Shown: in pieces, positions 42,817 to 52,683 of the stretch
How positions within the stretch are numbered: the first letter of the stretch is position 1
Layout: each line of letters begins with the position of its first letter
DNA from: Psychrobacter sp. ANT_WB68
GTDB taxonomy: Bacteria; Pseudomonadota; Gammaproteobacteria; Pseudomonadales; Moraxellaceae
Assembly: GCF_008369115.1 (NCBI RefSeq)
Contig: NZ_VOAZ01000001.1
Span: 806,001 to 870,000, forward strand
Direction: 5' to 3'
Length of the DNA: 64,000 bases
Notes under the pieces: model-generated
What the model was told of the DNA's origin: nothing
What the model saw: the letters and a program-made list of their open reading frames with translations, nothing else
Database searches by the model: none
Translations under genes and position numbers: made by a program

Positions 42817-44571
42817 ATGACGCACTCTCTACAAAAGCCTTCTTCATTGACAAATGCCTCACCAATGACCTCTCCAGTTACTTCATCGCTGACCTGCGGT
42901 GAGCTGCTCGTACAATGGTTAGAATATTATGGTGTGGAGACGGTCTTTGGTATTCCGGGTGTGCATACGGTCGAGCTATATCGTGGCCTGCCCAATACCG
43001 ATATTCGCCATGTCACGCCGCGTCACGAGCAAGGCGCTGGATTTATGGCTGACGGTTATTACCGCGCGTCTGGCAAGGTAGGGGTTTGTTTTATCATCAC
43101 CGGCCCTGGTATGACCAATATCATGACGGCGATGGCGCAAGCATTGGCAGATTCTATCCCGATGCTGGTGATATCTAGTGTCAATAAAGTACATCATACC
43201 GGCAGCGGTGAAGGGCACTTGCATGAGTTACATGATCAGCAAGGCATGGTCAGTAAAGTGGCGCTTATGAGCAAAACCATCTGGCAGCCTGAGTCGTTAC
43301 CGAAAGTCATCGCTGAAGCTTTTGCTTTATTTAATGGTGCGCGTCCGGGACCAGTACATATCCAGCTACCCATTAATGTGATTACCGCCGATGCCAGTCA
43401 TGTCGCCAAGCCGCCTAAGCTAAATAAGCTAGATGCTTCTTTAAAAGGCCAATCTGTTCATCATATTTTGATGCAACCGCAAGTGACAAGACCGCTACCT
43501 CATCCTGCGCAATTGGATTTGATTATTGAGCAGCTAAAAAGCGCAAAAAATCCAGTATTGCTCTATGGCGGTGGCTGCGTTGATGTTAATCATGACGCAC
43601 AAAAATTGGCAGAACTTATGGATGCGCCGACATTTTTGACCATCAATGCCAAAGGTTTGTTGCCGCCTGCTCATCCGCTGAGTTTGGGCAGCAATCAGTC
43701 ATTGGCTGTTGGTCGCGCTGTCATTAGCGAGGCGGATTTGGTATTGGCGATTGGTACTGAGCTTGGCGAGACTGATTATGACGTCTTCTTTAATGGTGGG
43801 TTCAAAATCAATGGCACGCTGATTCGTATCGACTGCGATGCTCAGCAATTGCAGCGTCCTTTTAGAGCGGATATTGCGCTCTTATCTGATGCGCAAATGG
43901 CTATTAGTGGTTTATGTGCGCGCTTAGAGAGTCAACCGCTGAATCATCAAGGGCTCGCACGTGTCGCTACGGTAAAACAGGCATTAATAGAAGAAATGAC
44001 ACCAGCCTTTGCTGGTCAAAACGCACTATTGCAGCTGATTCGAGATGAAGTAGAAGGCGTTATTTTCGTTGGCGACTCAACGCAACCTGTCTATAGCGGC
44101 AACCTTGGCTTTGAAGCATTAGCCACGCGTCTATGGTTTAATTCATCGACGGGATTTGGCACCTTGGGTTATGGTTTGCCTGCCGCTATTGGTGCCATGA
44201 TTGGCTCAAAAGCGCCGGTTGTGAGTCTAATTGGTGATGGTGGCATACAGTTTACCATTGCAGAGTTAATCTGCGCTGCCGAGCTTGAACTGCCATTGAT
44301 TGTGCTGTTATGGAACAACCAAGGTTATGGTGAGATTCGCCGTTATATGGAAGAGGGCGGCTTACCTTTAATTGGGGTCAATATTAAAACACCGAATTTT
44401 GAACCACTGGCGGCAGGATTTGGGGCGGGCTATCGTAGAATCACTGCGAAACAGCAGCTGCTCGCAGCATTAAAAGAAGACATCATAGGTAAGCAGCCTG
44501 TTATCTATGAAGTGGATGAGGCTGATGAATTCTTGACTGAAATGGGTAAAACGTTTTGCTGTTTTAGCTGA
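42817..44571 (+). CDS. aruI: ThDP-dependent 2-ketoarginine (5-guanidino-2-oxopentanoate) decarboxylase-like enzyme
   Basis: 584 residues of the acetolactate-synthase fold. 'VTPRHEQGAGFMADGYYRAS' contains the catalytic glutamate; 'GDGGIQFTIAELICAAELEL' with 'WNNQGYGEIRRYM' is the ThDP/Mg site. No regulatory ALS subunit gene is present. Between a guanidinobutyrase-type and an aldehyde dehydrogenase gene, the likely substrate is 2-ketoarginine, giving 4-guanidinobutyraldehyde as in the arginine transaminase route. Context-based, so a related oxalyl- or ALS-like function is not excluded. Extended serine/threonine-rich N-terminus of about 25 residues. Confidence 0.78.
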   Translation: MTHSLQKPSSLTNASPMTSPVTSSLTCGELLVQWLEYYGVETVFGIPGVHTVELYRGLPNTDIRHVTPRHEQGAGFMADGYYRASGKVGVCFIITGPGMTNIMTAMAQALADSIPMLVISSVNKVHHTGSGEGHLHELHDQQGMVSKVALMSKTIWQPESLPKVIAEAFALFNGARPGPVHIQLPINVITADASHVAKPPKLNKLDASLKGQSVHHILMQPQVTRPLPHPAQLDLIIEQLKSAKNPVLLYGGGCVDVNHDAQKLAELMDAPTFLTINAKGLLPPAHPLSLGSNQSLAVGRAVISEADLVLAIGTELGETDYDVFFNGGFKINGTLIRIDCDAQQLQRPFRADIALLSDAQMAISGLCARLESQPLNHQGLARVATVKQALIEEMTPAFAGQNALLQLIRDEVEGVIFVGDSTQPVYSGNLGFEALATRLWFNSSTGFGTLGYGLPAAIGAMIGSKAPVVSLIGDGGIQFTIAELICAAELELPLIVLLWNNQGYGEIRRYMEEGGLPLIGVNIKTPNFEPLAAGFGAGYRRITAKQQLLAALKEDIIGKQPVIYEVDEADEFLTEMGKTFCCFS

Positions 44572-44691
44572 ATATTGACTTGTACTAGAAATAATTAATA
44601 AAACTAGATCCGACCAATTCGCTCAATCCGGGCATTGGTCAGAGCGCCAAAGGGAAAAATTGGCGATCGTCGCCTATCAAGGAGGAATCAG

Positions 44692-46098
44692 ATGTCAAAT
44701 GTTATTGATCAATCGCAGCAGCCTATATTAGGCAATCATGTTAACGCGTCAGAGACTCCGCAGGGCGCGCATTGGCGTGCCGCAATGTGGAAGTTCTTAC
44801 TGTTTTCAGCATTGGGTATTGCGTTATTTATCATTCCGTTTCAATGGGACGGCAAGGTCACTATTTTATTGGGCGTGCTGACCGATACCTTGCAAGCATT
44901 GATCGGAGGTTACGTCGTTTATGCTGCATTAGCGATTGTTACGGTCTCCTTTGTAGGAGCGCTGGCGGTCAAAGTTTTGAGACCTAACCTGCCAGCTGAC
45001 TCTATGCGCGCCAAGCTGTTTGATGTCGGTTGGTTTTGGCTTGCTGCGCGGTTTTTAGGCGCGCTATTTGTTTGGATGATTTACCTACAAATCGGTCCTG
45101 AGTTTATTATTAATCGTAATACTGGAGGCGTCATTTTTGAAGATTTGATACCGATTTTGATTCCTTTATTTTTCTTTGCCATTTTATCATTGCCGTTTTT
45201 AACCGATTTTGGTTTGATGGAATTTTTGGGTACGTTATCAAGCAAGGTATTTGTCAAACTGTTCAGGTTGCCGGGGCGCTCAGCGGTCGATGCCATGTCT
45301 TCTTGGTTTGGCGCTGCATCCATTGGTTTGCTTGTGACTATGCAAGAGTATGACAAGAGTTACTACAGTCAGCGTGAAGCAGCTATTATCGCGACGACTT
45401 TTTCGGTCACCTCCATCGCCTTTACCTATGTGGTTGCCAAAACCATCGGCGTTGACAATAACTTCGTATATTTTTATCTGACCATTGCTTTAACAGGCTT
45501 TATTGCTGCCGTTATTATGCCGCGCCTACCACCATTGTCTATGAAGCCTGATACCTATCATTCAGGTAAGAGCATGCTTGATGAGGAGATTCCTGCTCAG
45601 TACACCACCTATCAATGGGCGGTCAACCGTGCAATCACACGCGCGCACTCTATGCCAAGCTTGGGTCATGTCTTTAAGCACAGCCTAAAAAATCTATTTG
45701 ATATCTATTTTGGCTTGATTCCGGTAATTTTTGCTATCGGTACTATCGGTCTTGGCTTAGCAGAGTACACGCCAATATTTAACTGGTTATCGTCACCGCT
45801 TGTACCGCTGCTTGAATTGCTGCAGATTCCAGAGGCTGCTGAAGCGGCTCCAGCGATGATTATGGGCTTTGCTGATATGTACTTGCCGGCTCTGGTGGGT
45901 AAAAGTATCGAGAGTGAGATGACAAGATTTATCGTCGGCGCAGCTTCTATCACCCAAATTATCTATATGTCTGAAGTAGGGGCGCTGATTTTAAAATCAA
46001 ACATCAAGCTGAATGTGCTAGAGCTGTTTATGATTTTTATTCTTCGTACGCTTATCAGTTTGGTGGTCATTACGACCGTGGCGCATCTTTTGTATTAA
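44692..46098 (+). CDS. YjiH-type membrane transporter of the nucleoside-recognition/GATE fold
   Basis: 468 residues from the ATG after a perfect AAGGAGG; the frame is open 19 codons upstream. About ten membrane helices. The gate-type segments are 'FGLMEFLGTLSSKVFVKLFRLPGRSAVDAMSSWFG' broken around residues 170-205, and 'EAAPAMIMGFADMYLPALVG' near residue 395. YjiH/GATE proteins move small organic solutes but few are characterised. Place in this cluster suggests uptake of a guanidino compound such as 4-guanidinobutyrate or arginine (inference). Confidence 0.78.
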   Translation: MSNVIDQSQQPILGNHVNASETPQGAHWRAAMWKFLLFSALGIALFIIPFQWDGKVTILLGVLTDTLQALIGGYVVYAALAIVTVSFVGALAVKVLRPNLPADSMRAKLFDVGWFWLAARFLGALFVWMIYLQIGPEFIINRNTGGVIFEDLIPILIPLFFFAILSLPFLTDFGLMEFLGTLSSKVFVKLFRLPGRSAVDAMSSWFGAASIGLLVTMQEYDKSYYSQREAAIIATTFSVTSIAFTYVVAKTIGVDNNFVYFYLTIALTGFIAAVIMPRLPPLSMKPDTYHSGKSMLDEEIPAQYTTYQWAVNRAITRAHSMPSLGHVFKHSLKNLFDIYFGLIPVIFAIGTIGLGLAEYTPIFNWLSSPLVPLLELLQIPEAAEAAPAMIMGFADMYLPALVGKSIESEMTRFIVGAASITQIIYMSEVGALILKSNIKLNVLELFMIFILRTLISLVVITTVAHLLY

Positions 46099-46292
46099 AA
46101 AATGTGCTCATAGATTAATGCTATGTTAGCAGTCGGTTTTGCCTAATTACAGGTTGAATCGACTATTTTTTTAGCAAAATAAATCATCAAGATACATTAT
46201 AAAAAGAGATATCAATAAATGTTTCTTTAACAATAGATGGGCAGCAAAGGCTGTTATATGAACAGTGTTTAAAATATGAGGTAATAAAAATA

Positions 46293-47789
46293 ATGGATAA
46301 TTCTAACGACTTAAGACGAGACATCGCCAAACAGACGATGCAAAATGATGTGAGGTTAAATGCTGCTTACATAGATGGTGAATGGATCACTATTGAAGCG
46401 TCTGATTCTGATACAGTAGACGATCATGCTTTATATGACCCAAATTTAGGAGAGGTGATTGCAACGACTAGGCTTAGTACAAAATTTCATGTAGATAGGG
46501 CAGTGGATGCTGCTGCTAAAGCCTATCCGGCTTGGTCTCAAACCAGTGTTAGTACCCGTGCTCATTATCTTAATGCCATTGCGGATGAGATGGAGCAGCA
46601 GTTCGATAAGTTGGTTGGGTTGTCAGTATTTAATAACGGTAAGCCCATTGAAGAGGCAAAAATAGACGTCAGTGACGCCATTGCTTGTTATCGTTATTAT
46701 GCGAATCTGATTACAGAGCAAGAGACATGGTCTGAGGTCTCTAGTGAATCAGGCATACGCTTGCTAAAGACCTATGCGCCCGTTGGTCTTTGTGCGCTTA
46801 TCGTCCCATGGAATTTCCCGATGGTAACTACTGCTTGGAAATTAGCCCCTGCATTGGCTGCTGGCTGTACCGTACTGTTAAAACCCTCTGAGGTGACATT
46901 ACTACCTGAATTGATGCTGGGCAATATCTTATCTGCTATCCAGATGCCAAAAGGGGTGGTCAATATTTTACCCGGTGGTGCCGAAGTAGGTGCCGCTATG
47001 ACTAGCCATCCATGGATTGATAAAGTATCTTTTACCGGCAGTAATTTGGTCGGCGAAAAAGTGATGATTCAAGCGGCAAAAGGCATTAAAGACATTAGCT
47101 TAGAGCTTGGTGGTAAGTCCGCCATCGTCGTGTGCGCAGATGCTGATATTGAATACGCCTGTGATTTGATCATTGGTGGTATATTTACCAACGCGGGTCA
47201 AATCTGCTCAGCGACTTCAAGGCTGCTTGTCCATCAAGAGATTGCTCAGTCATTATTTAAAAGATTGAAAGCTAAAACAGAAGATTTGTACATAGGTGAT
47301 GGCTTCGATACTGCCACACAAATGGGTCCGTTGGTGAGTAAACAACAACTCGCTGAAGTCAAAAAATATATGGATATCGCTACTGCTGAAAACCTTGACT
47401 GTCTAACAGGGGGCGAGATATTAAAGCGCCAAGGGTATTTTGCAACGCCGACCATTTATACTGATGTGCCAGTGAGCAGTCAGTTGTGGATGGAAGAAAT
47501 ATTTGGACCGGTATTGGTAAGTGCAACCTTTAGCGACAATGTCGAGGCAATCCGTTTAGCCAATGACAGCAAATACGCCTTGGCAGCGACTATTGTTAGT
47601 GCGGATGAAACAGCGGTATTAGAGATGGCACTACAAATAGAGGCTGGTCATATTTGGATTAATGAGCAGCAAATCGTATTACCTGAGGCGGGCTGGGGCG
47701 GGTTTAAGCAAAGTGGCATCGGTCGCGAATTGGGCAGGGATGGTTTATCCGCCTATCAAAAAAGCAAGCATGTTTTGCTACCTTCTTAA
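46293..47789 (+). CDS. NAD(P)-dependent aldehyde dehydrogenase, probable 4-guanidinobutyraldehyde dehydrogenase
   Basis: 498 residues, full length. 'VPWNFPMVTTAWKLAPALAA' (cofactor site), 'VSFTGSNLVGEK', 'SLELGGKSAIVV' with the general-base glutamate, and 'FTNAGQICSATSRLLV' with the catalytic cysteine are all intact. KauB-type enzymes oxidise guanidino- and amino-butyraldehydes. It would link the decarboxylase product to the guanidinobutyrase. The 194-bp gap before it may hold a separate promoter. Confidence 0.85.
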   Translation: MDNSNDLRRDIAKQTMQNDVRLNAAYIDGEWITIEASDSDTVDDHALYDPNLGEVIATTRLSTKFHVDRAVDAAAKAYPAWSQTSVSTRAHYLNAIADEMEQQFDKLVGLSVFNNGKPIEEAKIDVSDAIACYRYYANLITEQETWSEVSSESGIRLLKTYAPVGLCALIVPWNFPMVTTAWKLAPALAAGCTVLLKPSEVTLLPELMLGNILSAIQMPKGVVNILPGGAEVGAAMTSHPWIDKVSFTGSNLVGEKVMIQAAKGIKDISLELGGKSAIVVCADADIEYACDLIIGGIFTNAGQICSATSRLLVHQEIAQSLFKRLKAKTEDLYIGDGFDTATQMGPLVSKQQLAEVKKYMDIATAENLDCLTGGEILKRQGYFATPTIYTDVPVSSQLWMEEIFGPVLVSATFSDNVEAIRLANDSKYALAATIVSADETAVLEMALQIEAGHIWINEQQIVLPEAGWGGFKQSGIGRELGRDGLSAYQKSKHVLLPS

Positions 47790-47823
47790 TTACTTTATAT
47801 TTCCATGCTTATATCATATAAAG

Positions 47824-47858
47824 ACCCCTGCATAGACGACTTAGTTCTATACAGGGGT
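47824..47858. terminator. Terminator between convergent aldehyde dehydrogenase and DUF2058 genes
   Basis: Stem ACCCCTGCATAGA / TCTATACAGGGGT with one mismatch and a 9-nt loop. No long T-run on the plus side; TCTTT on the minus side. It serves both converging genes. Confidence 0.6.
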
Positions 47859-47890
47859 TCGGGTTTAATGCCTAGCCATATAATAAATGC

Positions 47891-48424
47891 CTACCACATC
47901 AAATCATCTGGAATCACGTAAGCGGCGTAAGGGTCATCTTCTGCTAGCTCAACCTCTGACTTGTCATTCGATACCACCATAAAGCCTTCTAGCTTCGAGT
48001 TGATACGGTCAGCCAATGGACGAGGGAGTAACGCGTAATCGTCTTCCAAGCGCGCAATCACTACATGACCTGCCACTATTTGATCATATAGCTTCTGGGT
48101 AATATAAATCTTTTTAATCTTAGCATCGTCAATAAACTGATAGGTGACATCACCCTGTGTTTCTGTGATTTGGTGCTGCTTAATCATCTGAATAACGTTG
48201 GCTTTTAGCATTTTTTCTTCTAAAAGTTGCTGTTTTTCCTGATTGAGCTTTTGGTCTTTTTCTATTTTTTTGGCTTGGGCTTCTGCCAAGGCTTTTTTAG
48301 CTTCAAGATTTGATAAGTCGCCAGTACGCTTAGCATGCTGCGACTGTTTGCTGATTTTTTTGGCTTTTTTGCTATCCACCAATCCAGCTTTTAAGAGTTG
48401 TTCTTGTAGGGCGTTTTTAGCCAT
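47891..48424 (-). CDS. DUF2058 family protein (YaiL-like)
   Basis: 177 residues. The N-terminus 'NALQEQLLKAGLVDSKKAKK' and a long charged helix (residues 20-75) are followed by a C-terminal domain ending in 'DDPYAAYVIPDDLMW', all typical of DUF2058. Relatives are described as nucleoprotein/polynucleotide-associated; function otherwise unknown. Single chromosomal gene. Confidence 0.9.
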   Translation of the reverse strand: MAKNALQEQLLKAGLVDSKKAKKISKQSQHAKRTGDLSNLEAKKALAEAQAKKIEKDQKLNQEKQQLLEEKMLKANVIQMIKQHQITETQGDVTYQFIDDAKIKKIYITQKLYDQIVAGHVVIARLEDDYALLPRPLADRINSKLEGFMVVSNDKSEVELAEDDPYAAYVIPDDLMW

Positions 48425-48805
48425 GTCTGTGTTACCTAAGTGAAATTACCTAAATCGTAGCATCTAAAAGTCATGGTAACAAATTTTGCCCAGACATGTC
48501 ATCACATTGAGCTTTTAATAACTTATTTGAAGTATGGCATTAATAAGTTGCGTGATGAATTTAGCGAGGGCTAGCACAAGTATTTAGCATAAGATTTATT
48601 GTCCTACTCATTAATTTTTAGCCAACAAAAAAGGCTTCCAATTGCTTGCAAGCCTCTTATGTCTAATAAGTGTGGTGCATTTAATATTAATTTAAGCTAT
48701 GAACTTACTTTAAATAGCGCTACGTTTATATGATAAAAATATAATTAATGATGCATGTGAACTAGTAGATATGATTAAGAATAAATATTTAAACTCATAT
48801 TAGAC
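48425..48805. other. Intergenic stretch with terminator of the aromatic-acid transporter gene
   Basis: No gene in about 380 bp. At 48632-48655 is a stem AGGCTT / AAGCCT with flanking near-matches, followed by six Ts on the minus strand, which would end the long benzoate operon. Confidence 0.6.
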
Positions 48806-50167
48806 TTAGGCGGCCGAAGTATCTAAAATCACTGATCTTTCTTGAACTTTTTTGCCATCAACCGCAGCACTTAAGTTGACAAGGAAAATAGCAACCGCAG
48901 CGATAACACCGGGGATGGCGATAAATAAAAAGTTGGTTTGATGGCTGAGCTCAAGCGTAAGTAGCGCACCAGTTAGAATGGGTCCTACGATAGCCCCAAT
49001 ACGACCGATACCTGATGCCCAGCCCATCGCCGTCGTACGTACGGTAGTAGGATAGTATTGAGCAACAAAGGTATAGAGTAGTATTTGGGAGCCGATAGTG
49101 GTGGCTCCAGCGATTGCGATAAGAGTATATAGCACCACCTGAGGGCTATTGTAGCCAAGCAGTATCAACGACACCGCACCTAAAGCAAACATAATGGTCA
49201 AAACAGGTTTAAGATGGAATTTGTCAGCCAATACTCCGCCACCAATAGCCCCAACCATACCACCAATATTGAGCGCAAATAAGAACAACATACTAGCGCC
49301 TAGTGAGTAACCTGCTTGAATCATCAGCTTCGGTAACCAACTGGCCAAAGCGTATACCATCAACAAGCACATAAAGAAGGCTACCCAAAACATCAGGGTA
49401 GTAAAGCCGCGATTTTTTAGGAATAATGCCTTGATAGGCGCATCATCCCCTTTAGTAGGCTCATCTAATATTAAGGTAGTAGAGGTGGTGACAGTCTGTT
49501 GTGGTAAAAGTCTACGGACGATTTTTTTGGCCTCATCATGTCTTTTTTCTTTGACCAAATACATCAATGATTCAGGCAGCATTTTCCAGATGATTGGCAA
49601 TAGCAGAGTAGGTATCCCTGCAATATAAAACATAATTTCCCAACCATAATCTATCACCAAAAACGATCCCAATAATGCTGATGCCATGCCACCTATGGCG
49701 TAACCACTGAACATAATCGCGACCAAAGTACTGCGGATGCGTTTTGGCGCATATTCTGAAGTCAGTGCCACACAGATTGGCATCACACCGCCGATACCAA
49801 GACCAGCAATGAAGCGCAAAGCTGCAAACTGCATTGGACCATTAGCAAAAGCGCCAAAAAAGGTAAAGCTACTGAATAAACCGACGCAGATCATGATGGT
49901 CTTTTTGCGTCCGATTTTGTCAGATAAAGTACCGAAAATCATGGCGCCAAACATCATCCCAAAAAGTGCCGCGCTGGCAAGGAAGCCTGCTTGTACCGCA
50001 GTTAATGACCACTCTTCCATGAGTAAAGGTAGAGCCACACCATAAATAATAAGATCGTAGCCATCAAAGATAATAATTAATAAGCACCAGAACAGCACTT
50101 TCCAATGAAAAGGGGCAAATTTGGCTTCATCAATAACTTTATTGATGTTTAAGGTTGGCGATTCCAT
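48806..50167 (-). CDS. MFS aromatic acid:H+ symporter (AAHS/PcaK-BenK-MucK type)
   Basis: 453 residues with twelve predicted helices. 'LIIIFDGYDLIIYGVALPLL' near residue 35 is the AAHS D-G-x-D motif, and 'FGTLSDKIGRKKTIMICVG' is the loop 2-3 MFS motif. It probably takes up benzoate, muconate, catechol-like acids or protocatechuate. Last gene of the cat/ben/pca run, but with its own 396-bp upstream gap containing a CatM/BenM-type site, so it may be induced by muconate or benzoate. Confidence 0.9.
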   Translation of the reverse strand: MESPTLNINKVIDEAKFAPFHWKVLFWCLLIIIFDGYDLIIYGVALPLLMEEWSLTAVQAGFLASAALFGMMFGAMIFGTLSDKIGRKKTIMICVGLFSSFTFFGAFANGPMQFAALRFIAGLGIGGVMPICVALTSEYAPKRIRSTLVAIMFSGYAIGGMASALLGSFLVIDYGWEIMFYIAGIPTLLLPIIWKMLPESLMYLVKEKRHDEAKKIVRRLLPQQTVTTSTTLILDEPTKGDDAPIKALFLKNRGFTTLMFWVAFFMCLLMVYALASWLPKLMIQAGYSLGASMLFLFALNIGGMVGAIGGGVLADKFHLKPVLTIMFALGAVSLILLGYNSPQVVLYTLIAIAGATTIGSQILLYTFVAQYYPTTVRTTAMGWASGIGRIGAIVGPILTGALLTLELSHQTNFLFIAIPGVIAAVAIFLVNLSAAVDGKKVQERSVILDTSAA

Positions 50168-50563
50168 TCGTTTTTCTCCATGGGTAATATCCTTATAAGT
50201 GCTTATTAAGTTATGGTTTTATGGCAAGCAAGTCAAAAACTATCTAAGTATCAATTCATACCTAAAAGGTATGATTTTTTAATTTATATAAGGTAAAGGA
50301 ATATAACAGTGGATAGACAGCCTTGATAATAGAAGCAGAGGTTTTCTTTACAGGATACTGCGATAATCAAATAAGCCCATGAATATCTGTTATATCTTTT
50401 TTGAGAAAGAATATGCGTATTGTTAATAGATGATATCCCTCAAAAGATGGGCAAAAAAGATTGCTCATATATCTAAAAGACATATGAGCAATCTAAGCAT
50501 TACGCAGATACCACTAGCATCGCACATAGCAGTGGGTATATTTGGACAAAGGCTATAGTAGTA
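50168..50563 (-). promoter_or_regulatory. Upstream region of the transporter gene with an ATAC-N7-GTAT site
   Basis: Gene-free 396 bp. At 50258-50272 lies ATACCTAAAAGGTAT, an exact fit to the ATAC-N7-GTAT consensus known for CatM/BenM of Acinetobacter, about 90 bp before the transporter start. It is nearly the same as the site before catB. Confidence 0.7.
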
Positions 50564-51343
50564 TTAGTGTTTCAAATATTGTCGCACGAGTTTATTGAAT
50601 GCTTCAGGCTGTTCAATATTTGAGATATGCGAGGCATCGATAGTAGCGAGCGTAGCGTTAGGGATGTGGTCGACCATATATTGACCATCGGCGACCGTCG
50701 TCACTGGGTCTTCAGAGCCTGAAAGCACTGTGACAGGCACGCGGATATTTTTTAACTGCTCGCTAGTATCAGCGATAGACAACGCCTCACAGCAGCTGGC
50801 ATAGCCCTCGCTACTGCCATCCGCAAGAGTGCTGGACAAGGCGGCGACCACATCAGGATAGTTATCGATAAAACCCGGTGTGAACCAACGTGATGCTGCG
50901 GTCGATGCTATCGGCGCCAACCCTTGCTCGCGTACCAATTGCGCGCGATCTACCCATGCGGCCTTGTTACCAATCTTCGCGGCGGTGTTGCATAACATCA
51001 ATTGGTAGAAGCGGTCAGGGTAGTGAATAGCCAGCCATTGGCCTGTCATTCCACCCATAGAGATGCCACAAAAGAATGCTTTATCAATACTTAGGTGATC
51101 AAGCAAATCAATCACATCTTGCCCAAGCTGATCCAAATTATAAGGACCTGTTGGTGCGGAAGACTTACCATGACCACGGGTGTCGTAACAGATAATAAAA
51201 TAATCAGTTTGCAAAGCATCAATTTGTGGCTGCCACATATGATAGCTGGTACCTAAAGAGTTGGAGAATAGTAGAGAGGGGTTGCTGCTATCACCAAAAG
51301 TGGCATAGTTTAGTGTTACGTCTTTGCTGTCGAATACAGGCAT
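50564..51343 (-). CDS. pcaD: 3-oxoadipate enol-lactonase
   Basis: 259 residues from the ATG preceded by AAAAGGA; seven codons upstream are open. Alpha/beta-hydrolase: nucleophile in 'FFCGISMGGMTGQWLA', acid in 'VLSGSEDPVTTV', histidine in 'IDASHISNIEQPEAF'. It hydrolyses 3-oxoadipate enol-lactone to 3-oxoadipate. In Acinetobacter the copy in the catechol cluster is called catD; here it is the only copy in view. Follows the thiolase gene. Confidence 0.9.
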   Translation of the reverse strand: MPVFDSKDVTLNYATFGDSSNPSLLFSNSLGTSYHMWQPQIDALQTDYFIICYDTRGHGKSSAPTGPYNLDQLGQDVIDLLDHLSIDKAFFCGISMGGMTGQWLAIHYPDRFYQLMLCNTAAKIGNKAAWVDRAQLVREQGLAPIASTAASRWFTPGFIDNYPDVVAALSSTLADGSSEGYASCCEALSIADTSEQLKNIRVPVTVLSGSEDPVTTVADGQYMVDHIPNATLATIDASHISNIEQPEAFNKLVRQYLKH

Positions 51344-51424
51344 AATTATTGTCCTTTTAACCATTGCAATGTTAGTGAAATAGCAATTGTGCTTGGTTAG
51401 ATTTACATTTATTAATAGTGCTGC

Positions 51425-52663
51425 TTAATCGTTATCAACACGCTCAACAATCATCGCGATACCCTGTCCAACGCCAATACACATAGAACAGATTGCATAA
51501 CGCTTACCCGTGTACTCAAGTTGATTAAGGGCGGTTAGAATAAGACGTGCGCCCGATGCACCAAGTGGATGGCCAAGCGCAATAGCGCCGCCATTAGGAT
51601 TGACGCGCACGCTATCATCAGGTAATCCTAAATCGCGTGTACAGGCGAGAGCTTGAGCGGCAAAGGCTTCGTTTAATTCAATAACATCCATCTCATCGAG
51701 AGATAATCCTGTTTGCGCCAGTAGCTTTTTCATCGCTGGTGCTGGTGCAAAGCCCATAATACGTGGCTCAACGCCTACCGTGGTCGAGGCTATGATACGT
51801 GCACGTGGCTTGAGATTAAATTCTTTAACGGCTTGCTCTGACGCTACTAAAAAAGCGGCCGCCCCATCATTAATTCCAGAAGCGTTGCCGGCCGTCACCG
51901 TACCATCTGCGCTGACGATAGGGCGCAGTTTGGTCAACTTCTCAAGCGTGGTATCAGCACGAGGGTGCTCGTCGGTATCGACAATGATAGGCTCACCTTT
52001 ACGTTGTGGGATGATGACAGGAGTAATCTCGTCTTTGAAAAATCCTGCCTCTTGCGCCGCTGCGGTACGTTGTTGGCTACGTAGCGCAAATGCATCTTGG
52101 TCAGCACGATTGACATTGAATTGCTTTGCGACATTTTCTGCGGTTTGCGGCATGGTCTCCGTGCCATATAACTCATCAAGTTTTGGATTGATAAATCTCC
52201 AACCCATGGTGGTATCTTCAAGTTTATTAGTACGATCAAATGGCTTTTCCGATTTGCCCATCACAAATGGTGCACGGCTCATGCTCTCAACACCGCCTGC
52301 AATAATAAGGTTGGCCTCACCTGCTTTAATAGCGCGTGCTGCCATTGCTAAAGCATCCATAGATGAGCCACATAAGCGGTTCACAGTCGTGGCAGGCACT
52401 TGATAAGGTAAGCCTGCTAGCAATGACGACATACGTCCGACGTTGCGATTGTCTTCGCCGCTTTGATTGGCGCAGCCATAGATGACGTCATCTACTTTTA
52501 CCCAATCGACATTAGCATTGCGTTCTATTAACGCCTTGATAGGGATAGCACCTAAATCGTCAGCACGTATTGGTGCTAGACCGCCGCCGTAGCGACCAAA
52601 AGGGGTACGAATGGCATCGATAATATAAGCGTTATTTAAACTAGTGATTGAATCAGTCATCAT
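51425..52663 (-). CDS. pcaF: 3-oxoadipyl-CoA thiolase
   Basis: 412 residues. Active cysteine in 'NRLCGSSMDALAMAARAI', then 'ELNEAFAAQALAC', 'NPNGGAIALGHPLGASGARL' and the second cysteine in 'CSMCIGVGQGIAMI'. It splits 3-oxoadipyl-CoA with CoA into succinyl-CoA and acetyl-CoA. It could also be named catF. Sits between the CoA-transferase and enol-lactonase genes, as in other 3-oxoadipate operons. Confidence 0.93.
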   Translation of the reverse strand: MMTDSITSLNNAYIIDAIRTPFGRYGGGLAPIRADDLGAIPIKALIERNANVDWVKVDDVIYGCANQSGEDNRNVGRMSSLLAGLPYQVPATTVNRLCGSSMDALAMAARAIKAGEANLIIAGGVESMSRAPFVMGKSEKPFDRTNKLEDTTMGWRFINPKLDELYGTETMPQTAENVAKQFNVNRADQDAFALRSQQRTAAAQEAGFFKDEITPVIIPQRKGEPIIVDTDEHPRADTTLEKLTKLRPIVSADGTVTAGNASGINDGAAAFLVASEQAVKEFNLKPRARIIASTTVGVEPRIMGFAPAPAMKKLLAQTGLSLDEMDVIELNEAFAAQALACTRDLGLPDDSVRVNPNGGAIALGHPLGASGARLILTALNQLEYTGKRYAICSMCIGVGQGIAMIVERVDND

Positions 52664-52683
52664 CCTTGTCCTTTTTATTATTT

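Noticed and set aside
51780..52403. 207-codon plus-strand open frame
   Set aside because: It is the shadow of the thiolase gene, whose motifs and operon position are clear; the opposite frame shows no family.
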